Assembly: GCA_934254825.1 (NCBI GenBank)
Contig: CAKQMB010000010.1
Span: forward strand, 31,652 to 95,651
Origin: an uncultured Clostridia bacterium
GTDB lineage: Bacteria > Bacillota > Clostridia > Christensenellales > Borkfalkiaceae
Reading direction: 5' to 3'
Length of the DNA: 64,000 nucleotides
Shown here: positions 23,930 to 33,784 of the stretch, one piece after another
Layout: the number at the start of each line of letters is the position of its first letter
How positions within the stretch are numbered: position 1 is the stretch's first letter
Position numbers and translations under genes: made by a program
Notes under the pieces: model-generated
What the model was told of the DNA's origin: nothing
Seen by the model: only the letters and a program-made list of their open reading frames with translations
Database searches by the model: none

Positions 23930-25105
23930 TTGAAAATTTGTTTCGCCGTTTGCGAATATAATCCCTTTCACAACGGACACCTTTATCATCTCGAATATAT
24001 CAGAAAGGAACTTAACCCCGATTACGTCGTTATCGTTATGAGCGGAGATTTCACCCAGCGCGGTGAGATTGCCGCTTTGGACAAGTATACGCGGGCAATC
24101 CACGCCGTTAAAGCGGGCGCGGACGCCGTCATCGAACTTCCGACCGTTTTCGCCACGGCTAACGCCGAAATTTTCGCCAAAGGCGCGATAAAGCTCATAA
24201 ATTACTGCGGCGGCGAAAAAATACTCTGCTTCGGCACCGAAAGCGGCGAAAAAACGAAAATAATTTCCACGGCTTCCGCTCTGCTCACCGAAAGCAAGGA
24301 ATTCAAGAAATTATACAAGGAAGAACTCAAAACGGGCGTTAGCTCGATAAAAGCAAAATGCAACGCGCTTGAAAAGCTGAATATCGAAAATCTCGATTTC
24401 GACCTTTTGAAAAGCCCGAACAACATTTTGGGCATCGAATACGCGAAAGCGGTTATTCAAAGCAAAGCGGATATCGATTTGCAACCGATAATCCGAAAAG
24501 GCGCGGGATATAACGACGAAGTTTTATACGACGATATTTCTTCCGCTTCGGCGATACGGCTTGCGATTTCGGAAGGTAAAAAGAAAAAGGCTAAAAAATG
24601 CGTTCCCGATTTCGTTTACGACGATCTTCCCGACGTTCTGCCCTCTGCGGACGATCTTATTTTTTACGCGGCGATAAAGTCCTCGGGCGAAGAACTCGAA
24701 AAGGTTCTCGACTGCACCGAAGGGCTTGAAAACAGGATCAAGGCATTAACGAGAGATTGCGACTGTCTGACCTGTCTCGTGGACAAGATAAAAACCAAAC
24801 GTTACACGAAAACGCGGCTCAACCGCATACTTCTCGCGAATATGCTCGGGATAGATGAAAAGCTCGTAAGAAGGTGTTTAAACTCGGAATTATACCTGAA
24901 AATTTTAGCCGTGAACAAGGATAAAACGGAAATTCTGTCCTTGTTGCAAGGCGAAAACGACGTGCCTATGCTGACGAGAAAAAGCGATTTCAAAAAGCTT
25001 TCGGGCGTGGCGAAAGACTGTTTTTTAAAGGATGTAACCGCTATGGAAATTTTCGATTTCGCGGCGAAAACAAAAACCAACGAATACGATATGAAAATCG
25101 TTTAA
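23930..25105 (+). CDS. tmcAL: tRNA(Met) cytidine acetate ligase (YlbM)
   Basis: A 391-residue protein of the nucleotidyltransferase/HIGH fold. FAVCEYNPFHNGHLYHLEYI holds the HNGH ATP site at about residues 14-17, with VVIVMSGDFTQRGE and ELPTVFATANAEIFAKGA following. TmcAL uses acetate and ATP to form N4-acetylcytidine in elongator tRNA-Met. The start is a TTG at 23930, chosen because AAAGGAG lies 6-7 nt upstream and the next ATG is far inside the domain. It sits beside pta-ackA, whose product is acetate, and near its usual synteny partners yceD and rpmF. Confidence 0.94.
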   Translation: MKICFAVCEYNPFHNGHLYHLEYIRKELNPDYVVIVMSGDFTQRGEIAALDKYTRAIHAVKAGADAVIELPTVFATANAEIFAKGAIKLINYCGGEKILCFGTESGEKTKIISTASALLTESKEFKKLYKEELKTGVSSIKAKCNALEKLNIENLDFDLLKSPNNILGIEYAKAVIQSKADIDLQPIIRKGAGYNDEVLYDDISSASAIRLAISEGKKKKAKKCVPDFVYDDLPDVLPSADDLIFYAAIKSSGEELEKVLDCTEGLENRIKALTRDCDCLTCLVDKIKTKRYTKTRLNRILLANMLGIDEKLVRRCLNSELYLKILAVNKDKTEILSLLQGENDVPMLTRKSDFKKLSGVAKDCFLKDVTAMEIFDFAAKTKTNEYDMKIV

Positions 25106-25121
25106 ATATTTAAAAATCCAT

Positions 25122-25163
25122 TAAAAAAGGCTGTCGCGGATTTACTTCCGCGTCAGCCTTTAA
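25122..25163. terminator. Bidirectional intrinsic terminator
   Basis: AAAAAAGGCTG-CGCGGA and TCCGCG-CAGCCTTT pair around a short loop, with T-rich ends on both sides, between tmcAL and the small HTH gene. Confidence 0.8.
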
Positions 25164-25165
25164 TT

Positions 25166-25405
25166 TTAAACATCTATGTTATCCGTTTTAAATAACGGAC
25201 TGTCGAAAAACTCGACAATTTCAATTCCCAAACCCTGACACAATTCGAAAATAATGCGAAGATTAACGGAATTATTGCGTTTTTTCTTTATATCGGCAAT
25301 GGTTGTCTGATTTACACCCGTAAGCATAGAAAGCCGATAAGCAGTCAGATGTTTTTCGCCCATCAACTCGGTAAGCCTTACAGACAACGCCTCCGCAACA
25401 GTCAT
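25166..25405 (-). CDS. Small XRE-family HTH protein
   Basis: A 79-residue DNA-binding protein, essentially one Cro/C1 helix-turn-helix: LTAYRLSMLTGVNQTTIADI is the HTH and IIFELCQGLGIEIVEFFDS the following helices. Small solo XRE proteins often control a neighbour or are antitoxin-like; no toxin gene is adjacent. GAGGT precedes the ATG. It lies 13 bp downstream of the SDR gene on the same strand, so the two may share a transcript. Confidence 0.88.
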   Translation of the reverse strand: MTVAEALSVRLTELMGEKHLTAYRLSMLTGVNQTTIADIKKKRNNSVNLRIIFELCQGLGIEIVEFFDSPLFKTDNIDV

Positions 25406-25418
25406 ATTTTACCTCGCT

Positions 25419-26243
25419 TTAATCGAATATATCTTCGAAAAGTTTCATTTTCGATTTTTTGAGAATTTTACAAATGATTTTCGTCGTCGTTTTAGGCATA
25501 AGTTTGTAAAAGAAATTCATAAGCTTCGCGTCGAAACCGAAAATCATTCTTCTTTTGCCTTTTTCTATGCCTTTGAAGATTTTATCCGCCATTTTTTCGG
25601 CGGGCATACTCATTTTATAAAGTAATTTGTTTTCTTCGAACGAGGTGTTTTGCAAGCGGAAAATATCCGTGCGCGCAAATCCCGGCATAACCGTTGCCAC
25701 ATACGCTTTCCCTCTCAATTCCTCGCCGAGAATTTCGGAATAGGCTTTGAAAGCGGATTTCGAAGCCGAATACGCCGAAGTTCCGACGATAGAACAAAGC
25801 GCGGACGCGCTCGATACGTTCACGATTATCGGTTTTTTAACGCCGTCCGTCAAACCGAACAAAGCCTCGACGGCGTAAATCGCCGAAAAAAAGTTTGTTT
25901 TCATAACGCTTTCCGTATCTTCCGAAGAAACGCCGATCGCTTTTTCAAACGGCGGAAAAACGCCCGCGCAATTTATTATTCCGTCGATATGTCCGCAAGT
26001 TTTCTTTATATCGGCGGCAAGCTTTTCCCAGTTTTCCTTTACGGTAACGTCGAAAATTTCGGTGTGAAGAAGTTCCGCTTTTTCGCCGAGCTTTTCTTTG
26101 AAATCACGGAATTTCTCTTCGCTTCTGCCGATACCGAAAACCATACAATTCTTTCCGATAAGTTTTTCGGCAATGAGTCTGCCGAGCCCCGACGACGCGC
26201 CCGACACGACGAATATTTTGTTTTTAAGATCGTTTTTACTCAT
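25419..26243 (-). CDS. Short-chain dehydrogenase/reductase
   Basis: A roughly 274-residue classical SDR: KIFVVSGASSGLGRLIAEKL holds the cofactor-binding GxxxGxG, NCAGVFPP is the NAG motif, and SSASALCSIVGTSAYSASKSAF gives the catalytic Ser and YxxxK. A hydrophobic C-terminal stretch (LMNFFYKLMPKTTTKII) suggests membrane association. Substrate unknown. The ATG at 26243 is preferred; a TTG 6 nt earlier is possible, and neither has a strong ribosome site. Confidence 0.9.
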   Translation of the reverse strand: MSKNDLKNKIFVVSGASSGLGRLIAEKLIGKNCMVFGIGRSEEKFRDFKEKLGEKAELLHTEIFDVTVKENWEKLAADIKKTCGHIDGIINCAGVFPPFEKAIGVSSEDTESVMKTNFFSAIYAVEALFGLTDGVKKPIIVNVSSASALCSIVGTSAYSASKSAFKAYSEILGEELRGKAYVATVMPGFARTDIFRLQNTSFEENKLLYKMSMPAEKMADKIFKGIEKGKRRMIFGFDAKLMNFFYKLMPKTTTKIICKILKKSKMKLFEDIFD

Positions 26244-26286
26244 CGTCAACCAGCCGCGACGGTTAATTTATTTTAAACTCGCCGTT

Positions 26287-26976
26287 TTATTTTTTAACTC
26301 GCTTTTTCCCGTCGATAATCTGCAAAATCAACGCTGCCGCAAGCGGAATCCACACAGCCGCGACGGCAAAATAACCGAACGCTTCCGATAAAAGCGTACC
26401 CGCGACAACCCCGCTCACAAACAAAAGCATAAACGAAAGAAAGTAAACGCCCTCGAAAAGCTTGGATTTGTTTTTCTCTATCGCGCCGAGCGTGAGATTC
26501 TGAACGGCAAGTCGCAAATTGTTGGTACACATAACCGACGTAAATCCGCTTTCGCCCACCATACGGAAAAATTCGTATTGAAGGGCGCACGAAAAGGATA
26601 TGATAAGGTTTAAGGCGAGTTTGTTGTCGTCGCCCTTTTCCGCCATAATCACGCAAGCGCCTACGGCTACGGCTTCGGTCGCAATCGAAATAAAATTACC
26701 CGATTTGACCTTTCCGAGAGCCGCCGCCGCGGCGACTCCGACAACAAACGCCACGATCGACAAAAGAAGATAGCCGAAAGGCTTCCCCTCTATGACGAAA
26801 ATAGCGCATTTTATTATATTGCCCGTCTGCATGTTGGCAAATACGCCGTCTAAAAGAACGTATGCGTACGCGCTGAAATAGCCGCCTATAAGCGTGAAAA
26901 GCCATGCCGTGAAAAGAGGAAGCAACGGCTTTTTATTTTCTTTTTTACCGTCAGTCAAGTTCGATGTAGCTGTCAC
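26287..26976 (-). CDS. DUF1275 (YoaK-like) membrane protein
   Basis: About 229 residues with six predicted membrane segments. The DUF1275 features are the N-terminal GGYFSAYAYVLLDGVFANMQTGNI and the internal ALQYEFFRMVGESGFTSVMCTNNLR. Function is not established; the family is related to SulP-like membrane folds. The GTG at 26976 is suggested as start because GGAG lies 6-7 nt upstream; an ATG at 26997 is the longer option. Either start overlaps the 3' end of purA (stop at 26951) in another frame. Confidence 0.82.
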   Translation of the reverse strand: MTATSNLTDGKKENKKPLLPLFTAWLFTLIGGYFSAYAYVLLDGVFANMQTGNIIKCAIFVIEGKPFGYLLLSIVAFVVGVAAAAALGKVKSGNFISIATEAVAVGACVIMAEKGDDNKLALNLIISFSCALQYEFFRMVGESGFTSVMCTNNLRLAVQNLTLGAIEKNKSKLFEGVYFLSFMLLFVSGVVAGTLLSEAFGYFAVAAVWIPLAAALILQIIDGKKRVKK

Positions 26977-28222
26977 GCTCTGCTCCGACCGAAACATATT
27001 TTATCTTGCAACCGACTGCTTTTTCGAGGTAACGTATATACTTGATAGCGTTTTCGGGAAGATCTTCGGCTTTTCTGCATTTTGATATATCCGTTCCGAA
27101 ACCGTCGAGATATTCGTAAATCGGCTTCGCTCTGTCAAGCTCTTCGCCGAACGGAAATTTCTCAACTCTCTTACCGTCGATCTCGTACGCTACGCATACG
27201 GGAATTTTCTTCATATACGACAAAACGTCGATTTTCGTAAGCGCGATATAGGTTGCGCCCTGAATTTTAACGCCGTAACGGGAAGCGACGACGTCAAATC
27301 CGCCCACTCTTCTCGGTCTGCCCGTAGCGACCCCGTATTCACCGCCCGCCTGACGAAGTTCTTCGGCTTCGTCGCCGAACATTTCGCAGGTGAAAGGTCC
27401 TTCGCCTACGCAGGTGGAATAAGCTTTCATAACGCCCACGACGTTATCGAGTTTGTGTTCGGGAATACCCGCGCCGATGGGAGCGTATGCCGCGATCGTC
27501 GAGGACGAAGAAGTGTACGGGAAAATACCGAAATCGATATCGCGGAGCGCGCCGAGCTGAGCTTCGAACAAAAGGTTTTTGCCTTCCTTTACGGCTTCGT
27601 CGAGATATTCGCCCACGTCGCAGACGTAATCTACGAAAGGAGTACCGAATTTGTCGAGCCAGGCGTACATATCCTCGGCTTTAACGGGAGGAACGCCGTA
27701 CGCGGTTACGAGAAGGTTTTTCCATTCCACGATATCGGCGATCTTGCCTTTAAGCGAAGCAAGGTGCTTCAAATCGCCCATACGGAAAGTCTTTTTCATA
27801 TATTTATCCGAATATACGGGCGCAATTCCGCGGCGGGTCGAACCGAATTTTCTGTCCTTTAATCTGTCCTCTTCGAGACCGTCCAGAAGCTTGTCGTAAG
27901 GCATACAGATTGTCGCCTTGTCGCTTATTTTAAGGTGTTTCGGAGTGATTTCTATGCCTGCCTTACGGAGTTTTTCGATCTCGCCCGCAAGGTGCTCTAT
28001 ATCGATAACCATTCCGGGACCCATAACGTTTACCGTTTCGTCTCTTAAAATTCCCGAAGGAAGAAGATTGAGGGCGAATTTACCCTTTTCGTTCACAACG
28101 GTGTGTCCCGCGTTATTTCCGCCCTGATAACGGATGATAACGTTGTAATTTTCGGAAAGAAGGTCAACCATTCTGCCCTTTCCTTCGTCGCCCCAGTTGA
28201 TACCTACGATTGATGTAAGCAT
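26951..28222 (-). CDS. purA: Adenylosuccinate synthetase
   Basis: A 423-residue PurA. GINWGDEGKGRMVDLLS (residues 8-24) is the IMP/GTP P-loop-like site, QGGNNAGHTVV carries the catalytic histidine, and the STRRGIAPVYSDK and TGRPRRVGGFD loops are present. It joins IMP and aspartate using GTP. AGGAG lies before the ATG. It follows purB, the enzyme for the next step, by 81 bp on the same strand. Confidence 0.97.
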   Translation of the reverse strand: MLTSIVGINWGDEGKGRMVDLLSENYNVIIRYQGGNNAGHTVVNEKGKFALNLLPSGILRDETVNVMGPGMVIDIEHLAGEIEKLRKAGIEITPKHLKISDKATICMPYDKLLDGLEEDRLKDRKFGSTRRGIAPVYSDKYMKKTFRMGDLKHLASLKGKIADIVEWKNLLVTAYGVPPVKAEDMYAWLDKFGTPFVDYVCDVGEYLDEAVKEGKNLLFEAQLGALRDIDFGIFPYTSSSSTIAAYAPIGAGIPEHKLDNVVGVMKAYSTCVGEGPFTCEMFGDEAEELRQAGGEYGVATGRPRRVGGFDVVASRYGVKIQGATYIALTKIDVLSYMKKIPVCVAYEIDGKRVEKFPFGEELDRAKPIYEYLDGFGTDISKCRKAEDLPENAIKYIRYLEKAVGCKIKYVSVGAERDSYIELD

Positions 28223-28303
28223 ATTTAATCTCCTGTATTTAATAAAAATTTTTATCGTATTTTAATCGTCTTTTTATTCGCCCGCCGTAGCCGACGAAGC
28301 CGC

Positions 28304-29734
28304 TCAGACGTTTACTACCGCTTTCAGACCCAAAAGGTCGGCGTTTTTGTCGAGTATGTCTTTTTTAACGTCCGCAAGGAACAATTCCGTCTGCCGTTTC
28401 GCAAGCCCGCAAAAGCCGTGCGCGTTCATCGTTTTTTCTATTTCTTCTCTCGTAAGACCAAGCTCATCATCATTCAAAAGTCGGTCTATAAGATCATTAT
28501 CGCCGCCTTTTTCCTTGACGTTGCGCCCCGCCTCTATCGAGTGAACGCGGATTTTTTCGTGCGCGACCTGTCTGTCGAAACCCTTTTCCTCGACAAGGTA
28601 CATAAGCACGTTTTCCGTCGCCATAAACGGAAGTTCGCTGTTAAGATTTTTTTCTATTACTTTCGGATAAACTCTTAAACCCGAAATTACGTTTATATAA
28701 AGATTGAGTATTCCGCTCGTCGCGAGAAACGCTTCGGGAACGGAAATGCGTTTATTCGCCGAATCGTCGAGAGTGCGTTCGAGCCACTGCTGAGCCTCCG
28801 TTATCGCGGGGTTTAAACTGTCGATCATAACGTATCTCGCGAGCGAAGCTATTCTTTCGCTTCTCATCGGGTTTTTCTTATAAGCCATTGCCGACGACCC
28901 GATCTGATTTGTTTCGAACGGCTCGTCGACCTCTTTCATATGACACATAAGCCTTATGTCGGAAGAGAATTTCGCCGCCGACTGAGCTATATCGGACAAC
29001 ACGCTAAGAACGTAAGAGTCTATTTTTCTCGAATACGTCTGTCCCGAAACGGGAACGATTTTATCGAAACCGAATTTTTCGGCGATAAGTTTTTCGAGCT
29101 TGAAAACCTTTTCCTCGTCGTTGAAAAGTTGAAGAAAGCTCGCGCCGGTACCCGTGGTACCCTTGCAACCGAAGAAAGCCAAAGCCGAAAGCTCGAAATC
29201 GAGGCGTTTTAAATCCTCCGCAAGGTCGTTGAGCCAAAGAGTGGCTCTTTTGCCGAGAGTTGTGGGCTGAGCCGCCTGAAAATGCGTGTATGCGAGAATC
29301 GGGAGATCCTTATATTCGTCCGCAAAATCGTAAACGGCTTTTACGGCGTTCACGAGAAGCGCCTTTATTTCGTTTAAGCCCTCGCGCATAAGAATTATGT
29401 CCGTATTATCGGTCACGAAACACGAAGTCGCGCCGAGATGGATTATCGGGCGCGCGGAAGGACAAACCTCGCCGTAAGCGTAAATATGCGCCATAACGTC
29501 GTGGCGGAGCTTTTTCTCGAACTCGTTTTCCTTATCGTAATCGATATCGTATATATGCGCCTTCATTTCGGCTATCTGTTCATCCGTTATCGAAAGCCCG
29601 AGCTGTTTTTCGCTTTCCGCAAGCGCGACCCAAAGCTTTCGCCAGGTGGAATATCTGTTATCCGGAGAAAATATCCGCTGCATTTTTTCGTCCGCATATC
29701 TTTCGCAAAGCGGACTTACATATTTATCATTCAT
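28304..29734 (-). CDS. purB: Adenylosuccinate lyase
   Basis: A 476-residue fumarase-superfamily lyase. The family signature GSSAMAYKKNPMRSE is near residue 285, HLGATSCFVTDNTD near residue 86, and the TTGTGASFLQLF loop lies between. It cleaves adenylosuccinate and SAICAR. The start is set at the ATG at 29734 (MNDKYVSPLCERYADEKM), as in close homologues; GGAGG lies about 11 nt upstream. The frame reaches 29797 without a better site. Confidence 0.95.
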   Translation of the reverse strand: MNDKYVSPLCERYADEKMQRIFSPDNRYSTWRKLWVALAESEKQLGLSITDEQIAEMKAHIYDIDYDKENEFEKKLRHDVMAHIYAYGEVCPSARPIIHLGATSCFVTDNTDIILMREGLNEIKALLVNAVKAVYDFADEYKDLPILAYTHFQAAQPTTLGKRATLWLNDLAEDLKRLDFELSALAFFGCKGTTGTGASFLQLFNDEEKVFKLEKLIAEKFGFDKIVPVSGQTYSRKIDSYVLSVLSDIAQSAAKFSSDIRLMCHMKEVDEPFETNQIGSSAMAYKKNPMRSERIASLARYVMIDSLNPAITEAQQWLERTLDDSANKRISVPEAFLATSGILNLYINVISGLRVYPKVIEKNLNSELPFMATENVLMYLVEEKGFDRQVAHEKIRVHSIEAGRNVKEKGGDNDLIDRLLNDDELGLTREEIEKTMNAHGFCGLAKRQTELFLADVKKDILDKNADLLGLKAVVNV

Positions 29735-29874
29735 AATTTTCGAAGCCTCCCCGAAAACAAACAGAAGTATTATATTACTTTCGCTTCCGTTTTGCAATCG
29801 GCTGAATATGTTTTAACCAAAATATTTATTTATATCTCCTATTACCGCCGCGAAAAATTTTCCGCCGCGAAAGC

Positions 29875-32800
29875 TTACCCGAAAATCATTCCGAGATACT
29901 TGAAGAAGAATTTGTACAGGAACACGAACGTCGGGAAAACAAGGAAGAACGCGATTAAAGCCGCCGTAAGAGCATACGCCATATACGGGATAACGATCTC
30001 CGCTTTTTCGAGAACGAAAGGCATTTTCTTCTTTAACGCCATATAAAGCGCGACGATAAGTCCGCCCGCGATTATTCCGAACAAAATGTATTTATAATAA
30101 GGGGATCTGTACTTTATCGTAACGTTGTTCACGCCCTCTTCGAGTTCGATTATCATAAAATCGAGATCGTTTTCGATAAGCGCGGTTTTCTTTCCGTTCA
30201 CCTTTACTTCGTAACCTTCCAGATCGACGTAATTAAGGTAAAGATACTGCCCTTTTTTCGCAGTGAATTCGGAAATTATTATCTCGTTTTTCGCCAATTT
30301 GTAATCGACGGCGTTTTCTTCGAGTTTTGCTTTGAGCGCGGGGATATCGGAAGCGGTAATCCTGCTCTTCCCCGAGACCGAACCGTTCAAAAAGTCGTAA
30401 ACGGCGACTTCGGATACCGTTCTGCTGTTTTTCCCCGGAACTTTGAGTTCGCATCCGTCCACGACGGCGCACATGGGAAGTACGTTTTCGTTTTCGTAAA
30501 CGATATATTTCGGCGTGTTTATCTGAACGGTAACTTCTTTGCCGTCTTCGAGATAAATACGAAGCGCGACGAAGGCGTTGGAACCGCTCGACGATTTGCC
30601 GTAATTAAACATCGCTTCCGCGCTTTCGAAATCGCTCGTATTGAAAATTATATACGCCGACGACTCGCCCGAAACCTTGTAAGCCGAACCGCTCTTTTTC
30701 CATTTTTCGGACTCTATCGTATTCATTTTATCGTCGCCGTTCAACGAAAAACTTTTAAGCTCGGCAGTGATGCGATGCCCTACGACCCTTACCGTTTTGA
30801 CTTTGGAAGAATAATCGGCAAAATAGAACAGATTGCCGTTTAAATAGCACCCGTAACCGCCGTTTTCGGCTTTTATCGAAACGGAAATGTCGGTTTTGGG
30901 AACAAGCCCCTCGAAGTCTCCTTTCGGCTCGTCGACAAAATGCACTCTTTCCCCGCCGTTACCGCTGTTTACGACGATCTCGGCGCACGGTTTTTCAAAG
31001 CCGTATATGTCCGTCTTTTTATAATAACTTTTGCCGATCGCGTTGCTTTCGTCGCCGTCGTAAAGATTATAAACGATATATTTATACCCTATGACCGCGT
31101 CGGAAAACACTCCGCCGTTATGAGTTTTAGTGCTGTTCTGCCCGTTCCCCGCATACTCGAATCTTGTTTGAACGGTAATGTTTTTTGCGTCCGCCATAGA
31201 ACTGAAAAGCGACTGCGCATAGCCGTGATGAACAAGCGGAGAGTCGGACGAAATGTAGTATTTGTAGTTTTTATACCGATAGTAATTCTCGCCGTAAGTT
31301 TCGTTTACTCCGTTTACGATCTCGTTGTACGCCGAATAATTTTCCATAGATCCGCCCTGGCGATCGCCTTTGACGAGCGAAAAATTGAAAAACACCGTCT
31401 GCGAAAGCGACAAAACGCACAACACGCAGGCTATATCCCTGAATTTTACGTTGAGATACTTAACGAGAATAAGCGTAGCGACAAAGACAAGGGTTACGAC
31501 CATAAATAATATCATCGTTGCTTCGAGTCCGCCCTCGGAATGAGCGAAAACGGGGAAAAAGTCACCGAAAGGCATATTGCTTTCGCTCATCGAATTCCAT
31601 TTCATAAACGCCGAAACGAGCTTGCTCGTTTTAAATTCTCCGTCGTAAATGAAATTGAAAAATCTGAACGTGAAGAACACGCCGGCTATGACGAGAAGAC
31701 ATATCGCGCCCGCGCCGATATAAGCTTTGGTTTTCGCCTTTTTATCTTCCGTTTTAACGGCTTCGCCGTCGGCGGGATTATCCGTTTTTTCGCCGTTCGG
31801 CTCTTCCTTTTCTCTCCTCTTTTCGATAATCATCGTAAGTCCTTTCGCGGCGACTATCAGTCCGAAGCCGTCCAGAAGGAAACCGAAACGAAGCGCGTAT
31901 GACATATACGAACCCATATTGAGAAGAAGCATACTTTCGTTCACTACGCACGGCAAGATAAGAATAAGAAAAGCGATTATCGAAAACAACGCGAATTTAT
32001 CGCCTTTTTTGGAACACACGAAATAATAACAACCGAGGAAAATAAAGGTCGAATTACAGAAAATATAGGCAAATTTTTCGTAAAGATGCTCGACGAGCTG
32101 ACCTTTGTCGAGATTGGATTTGGATAACACTTTGAAAATTTCCGAGAAAATACCCGTATTTCTGCCCGCTTTCGTGTACGCGTAAAGAGCGGGAAACATA
32201 AGCGGCAAAGCTATCGCGACCGCCAGCACGAACCCGAAACACATTCTCGTGAGTTTATGTTTTCTCTCCTCTTTGTCCACGCAGAAAACGATATACGCCG
32301 TAAGCACGGGGAAAAGAAGGAAAAACGAAAAGCAGGCTATCGAAAAGCACGCGTAAATCATACACGCAAGCCCCGCGACGAAAAGCCTTAAATCGTCCTT
32401 ATTTATAAGCGTTATAAATCCCGCAACCATAACGGGAACGTAAATCGAAAGGTCTACCCAGACGATATAGGTGTTCGCGACGTACAAATATCCGCCGTAA
32501 GCGTACAAAAGCCCCATAACGACGGCGAGATAATCGGGAATGGATTTAAAATACTTTCTTACGAACCAGAATGCCGAAATTCCCGAACAAGCCACTTTGA
32601 GCGGAAGCACGAAGCTGACCATATGGAAAGTACGCCCCTCTCCGCCGAGCAGGAAAATAAACGAGAAAGGACTTATCGTACAGTACGCAAGCGAACCGAA
32701 CATATCCATTCCCCCGCCGATATAAAAGGTGTGGAACAAGCCGCTTTCACCCTTTAAAACGGAAAAAAAATGCTCCAAAAAAGGATTTTCCTGCGCAAGC

Positions 32801-32961
32801 ATATCGTAACTCGACATAACCGCGCTGCCGAACGGATAAATTCCGAAGCTCGCCTGAGCGATCAGAAATACCGCGATAACGAACAACGGTATAAAAAAGT
32901 AACCGTAATTCTTTTTGAAAAAAGGGACTAATTTACAAGTCGCGAAATTCTTGATATCCAT
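29875..32961 (-). CDS. YfhO-family multi-spanning membrane protein (putative GT-C glycosyltransferase)
   Basis: A 1028-residue protein with about 12 membrane segments in the first 530 residues, a large extracytoplasmic region (about 540-960), and two to three membrane segments at the C terminus. The start region SSYDMLAQENPFLEHFFSVL with the following GGGMDMFGS is the YfhO mark (acidic D-Q-E loop and GGG-D-FG). YfhO-type enzymes in Bacillus and Listeria transfer sugars onto lipoteichoic acid at the outer membrane face using a lipid-linked donor. It appears as a single gene with no teichoic-acid genes nearby. No good ribosome site precedes the ATG. Confidence 0.85.
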   Translation of the reverse strand: MDIKNFATCKLVPFFKKNYGYFFIPLFVIAVFLIAQASFGIYPFGSAVMSSYDMLAQENPFLEHFFSVLKGESGLFHTFYIGGGMDMFGSLAYCTISPFSFIFLLGGEGRTFHMVSFVLPLKVACSGISAFWFVRKYFKSIPDYLAVVMGLLYAYGGYLYVANTYIVWVDLSIYVPVMVAGFITLINKDDLRLFVAGLACMIYACFSIACFSFFLLFPVLTAYIVFCVDKEERKHKLTRMCFGFVLAVAIALPLMFPALYAYTKAGRNTGIFSEIFKVLSKSNLDKGQLVEHLYEKFAYIFCNSTFIFLGCYYFVCSKKGDKFALFSIIAFLILILPCVVNESMLLLNMGSYMSYALRFGFLLDGFGLIVAAKGLTMIIEKRREKEEPNGEKTDNPADGEAVKTEDKKAKTKAYIGAGAICLLVIAGVFFTFRFFNFIYDGEFKTSKLVSAFMKWNSMSESNMPFGDFFPVFAHSEGGLEATMILFMVVTLVFVATLILVKYLNVKFRDIACVLCVLSLSQTVFFNFSLVKGDRQGGSMENYSAYNEIVNGVNETYGENYYRYKNYKYYISSDSPLVHHGYAQSLFSSMADAKNITVQTRFEYAGNGQNSTKTHNGGVFSDAVIGYKYIVYNLYDGDESNAIGKSYYKKTDIYGFEKPCAEIVVNSGNGGERVHFVDEPKGDFEGLVPKTDISVSIKAENGGYGCYLNGNLFYFADYSSKVKTVRVVGHRITAELKSFSLNGDDKMNTIESEKWKKSGSAYKVSGESSAYIIFNTSDFESAEAMFNYGKSSSGSNAFVALRIYLEDGKEVTVQINTPKYIVYENENVLPMCAVVDGCELKVPGKNSRTVSEVAVYDFLNGSVSGKSRITASDIPALKAKLEENAVDYKLAKNEIIISEFTAKKGQYLYLNYVDLEGYEVKVNGKKTALIENDLDFMIIELEEGVNNVTIKYRSPYYKYILFGIIAGGLIVALYMALKKKMPFVLEKAEIVIPYMAYALTAALIAFFLVFPTFVFLYKFFFKYLGMIFG

Positions 32962-33133
32962 AATTTAATTGTAGCACAATCCGACTTATTTATCAACCGA
33001 TTTATAAAAACAGAACGAAAAAGATATAAACAAACGCTTAAAGTTATGCCTGACAAGATAGCGCTTCGACAGACCGTTAATTGTCGTATTTTTGCCGGGC
33101 AAAAAATATTACGCCCGAAACGCCGCAAAACGC

Positions 33134-33162
33134 TTGCCAAACGCGCTTATTTATGATAGAAT
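33134..33162 (+). promoter_or_regulatory. Candidate promoter of tRNA-Ala
   Basis: TTGCCA (33134-33139), 17-bp spacer and TAGAAT (33157-33162), about 90 bp upstream of the tRNA. The 290-bp gap between yfhO and the tRNA (32962-33251) contains nothing else I can support. Confidence 0.5.
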
Positions 33163-33251
33163 TGCAACATATTTCGAATATAAGTTCCCTGAAAATTCTT
33201 AAAATCGTTCTGTCGGTTTGATTTCGGAATTTTATCGGATAATTTACCTAT

Positions 33252-33322
<71 letters not shown>

Positions 33323-33327
<5 letters not shown>

Positions 33328-33370
33328 AATACAAAAAGCACGCTAGATAGCGTGCTTTTTGTATTTGGTG
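33323..33370. terminator. Terminator hairpin overlapping the tRNA 3' end
   Basis: A perfect inverted repeat of over 20 bp runs from CACCAAATACAAAAAGCACG to its mirror image ending GTATTTGGTG at 33370, with a short central loop and a T run. It begins inside the CCA end of the tRNA gene, so the stem includes the mature 3' terminus. Confidence 0.8.
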
Positions 33371-33740
33371 AGCGATAGTACGGGCGCGGCAACTTGTTTG
33401 CCGTCGACCGTCAATTTGCGAAGCAAATTCTTGCCGAGGGGTTCCCGCTTGCGGGAAACGGCAATCTATCTCCTGCTTGTTTTTTTTCAAAACGCTGTTT
33501 GCGCTTGTCAGTCTTTTTGGAGTGAGCGATAGCACGGGCGCGGCAAACTTGTTTGCCGTCGACCGTCAATTTGCGAAGCAAATTCTTGCCGAAGGGCTCC
33601 CGCTTGCGGGAAACGGCAATCTATCTCCTTTTTGTTATTTCGAAACGTTATTTTTCGAATATTTCTTTTTGTATTTGGTGAGCGATAGCACGGGCGCGGC
33701 AACTTGTTTGCCGTCGACCGTCAATTTGCGGAGCAAATTA
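33368..33740. repeat. Tandem array of three ~107-bp structured units after tRNA-Ala
   Basis: Units start at 33368, 33522 and 33678 (period about 155 bp); the third is cut at about 33740. Each begins GTGAGCGATAG-ACGGGCGCGG, contains the hairpins AATTTGC-GAA-GCAAATT and CCCGC-TTG-GCGGG nested in TTGCCG/CGGCAA, and ends CTATCTCCT. That end matches the tRNA acceptor strand CTATCTCCA, and the junction TATTTGGTG mirrors the CACCAAATA of the tRNA 3' end. Frames in this region translate to repetitive peptides that are not credible proteins. Confidence 0.85.
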
Positions 33741-33743
33741 TTT

Positions 33744-33784
33744 TGAAAAAATCGGAACGATAATAAATCCGTTCCGATTTTTTT
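33744..33784 (-). terminator. Terminator of the SGNH hydrolase gene
   Basis: AAAAAATCGGAACG and CGTTCCGATTTTTT form a 14-bp stem with T runs, at the minus-strand 3' end of the hydrolase gene. Confidence 0.85.

Noticed and set aside
33048..33066. TATGCCTGACAAGAT resembling the end of the palindromic element
   Set aside because: About 13 of 15 matching positions, with no core or partner arm nearby; too short to call a further copy.
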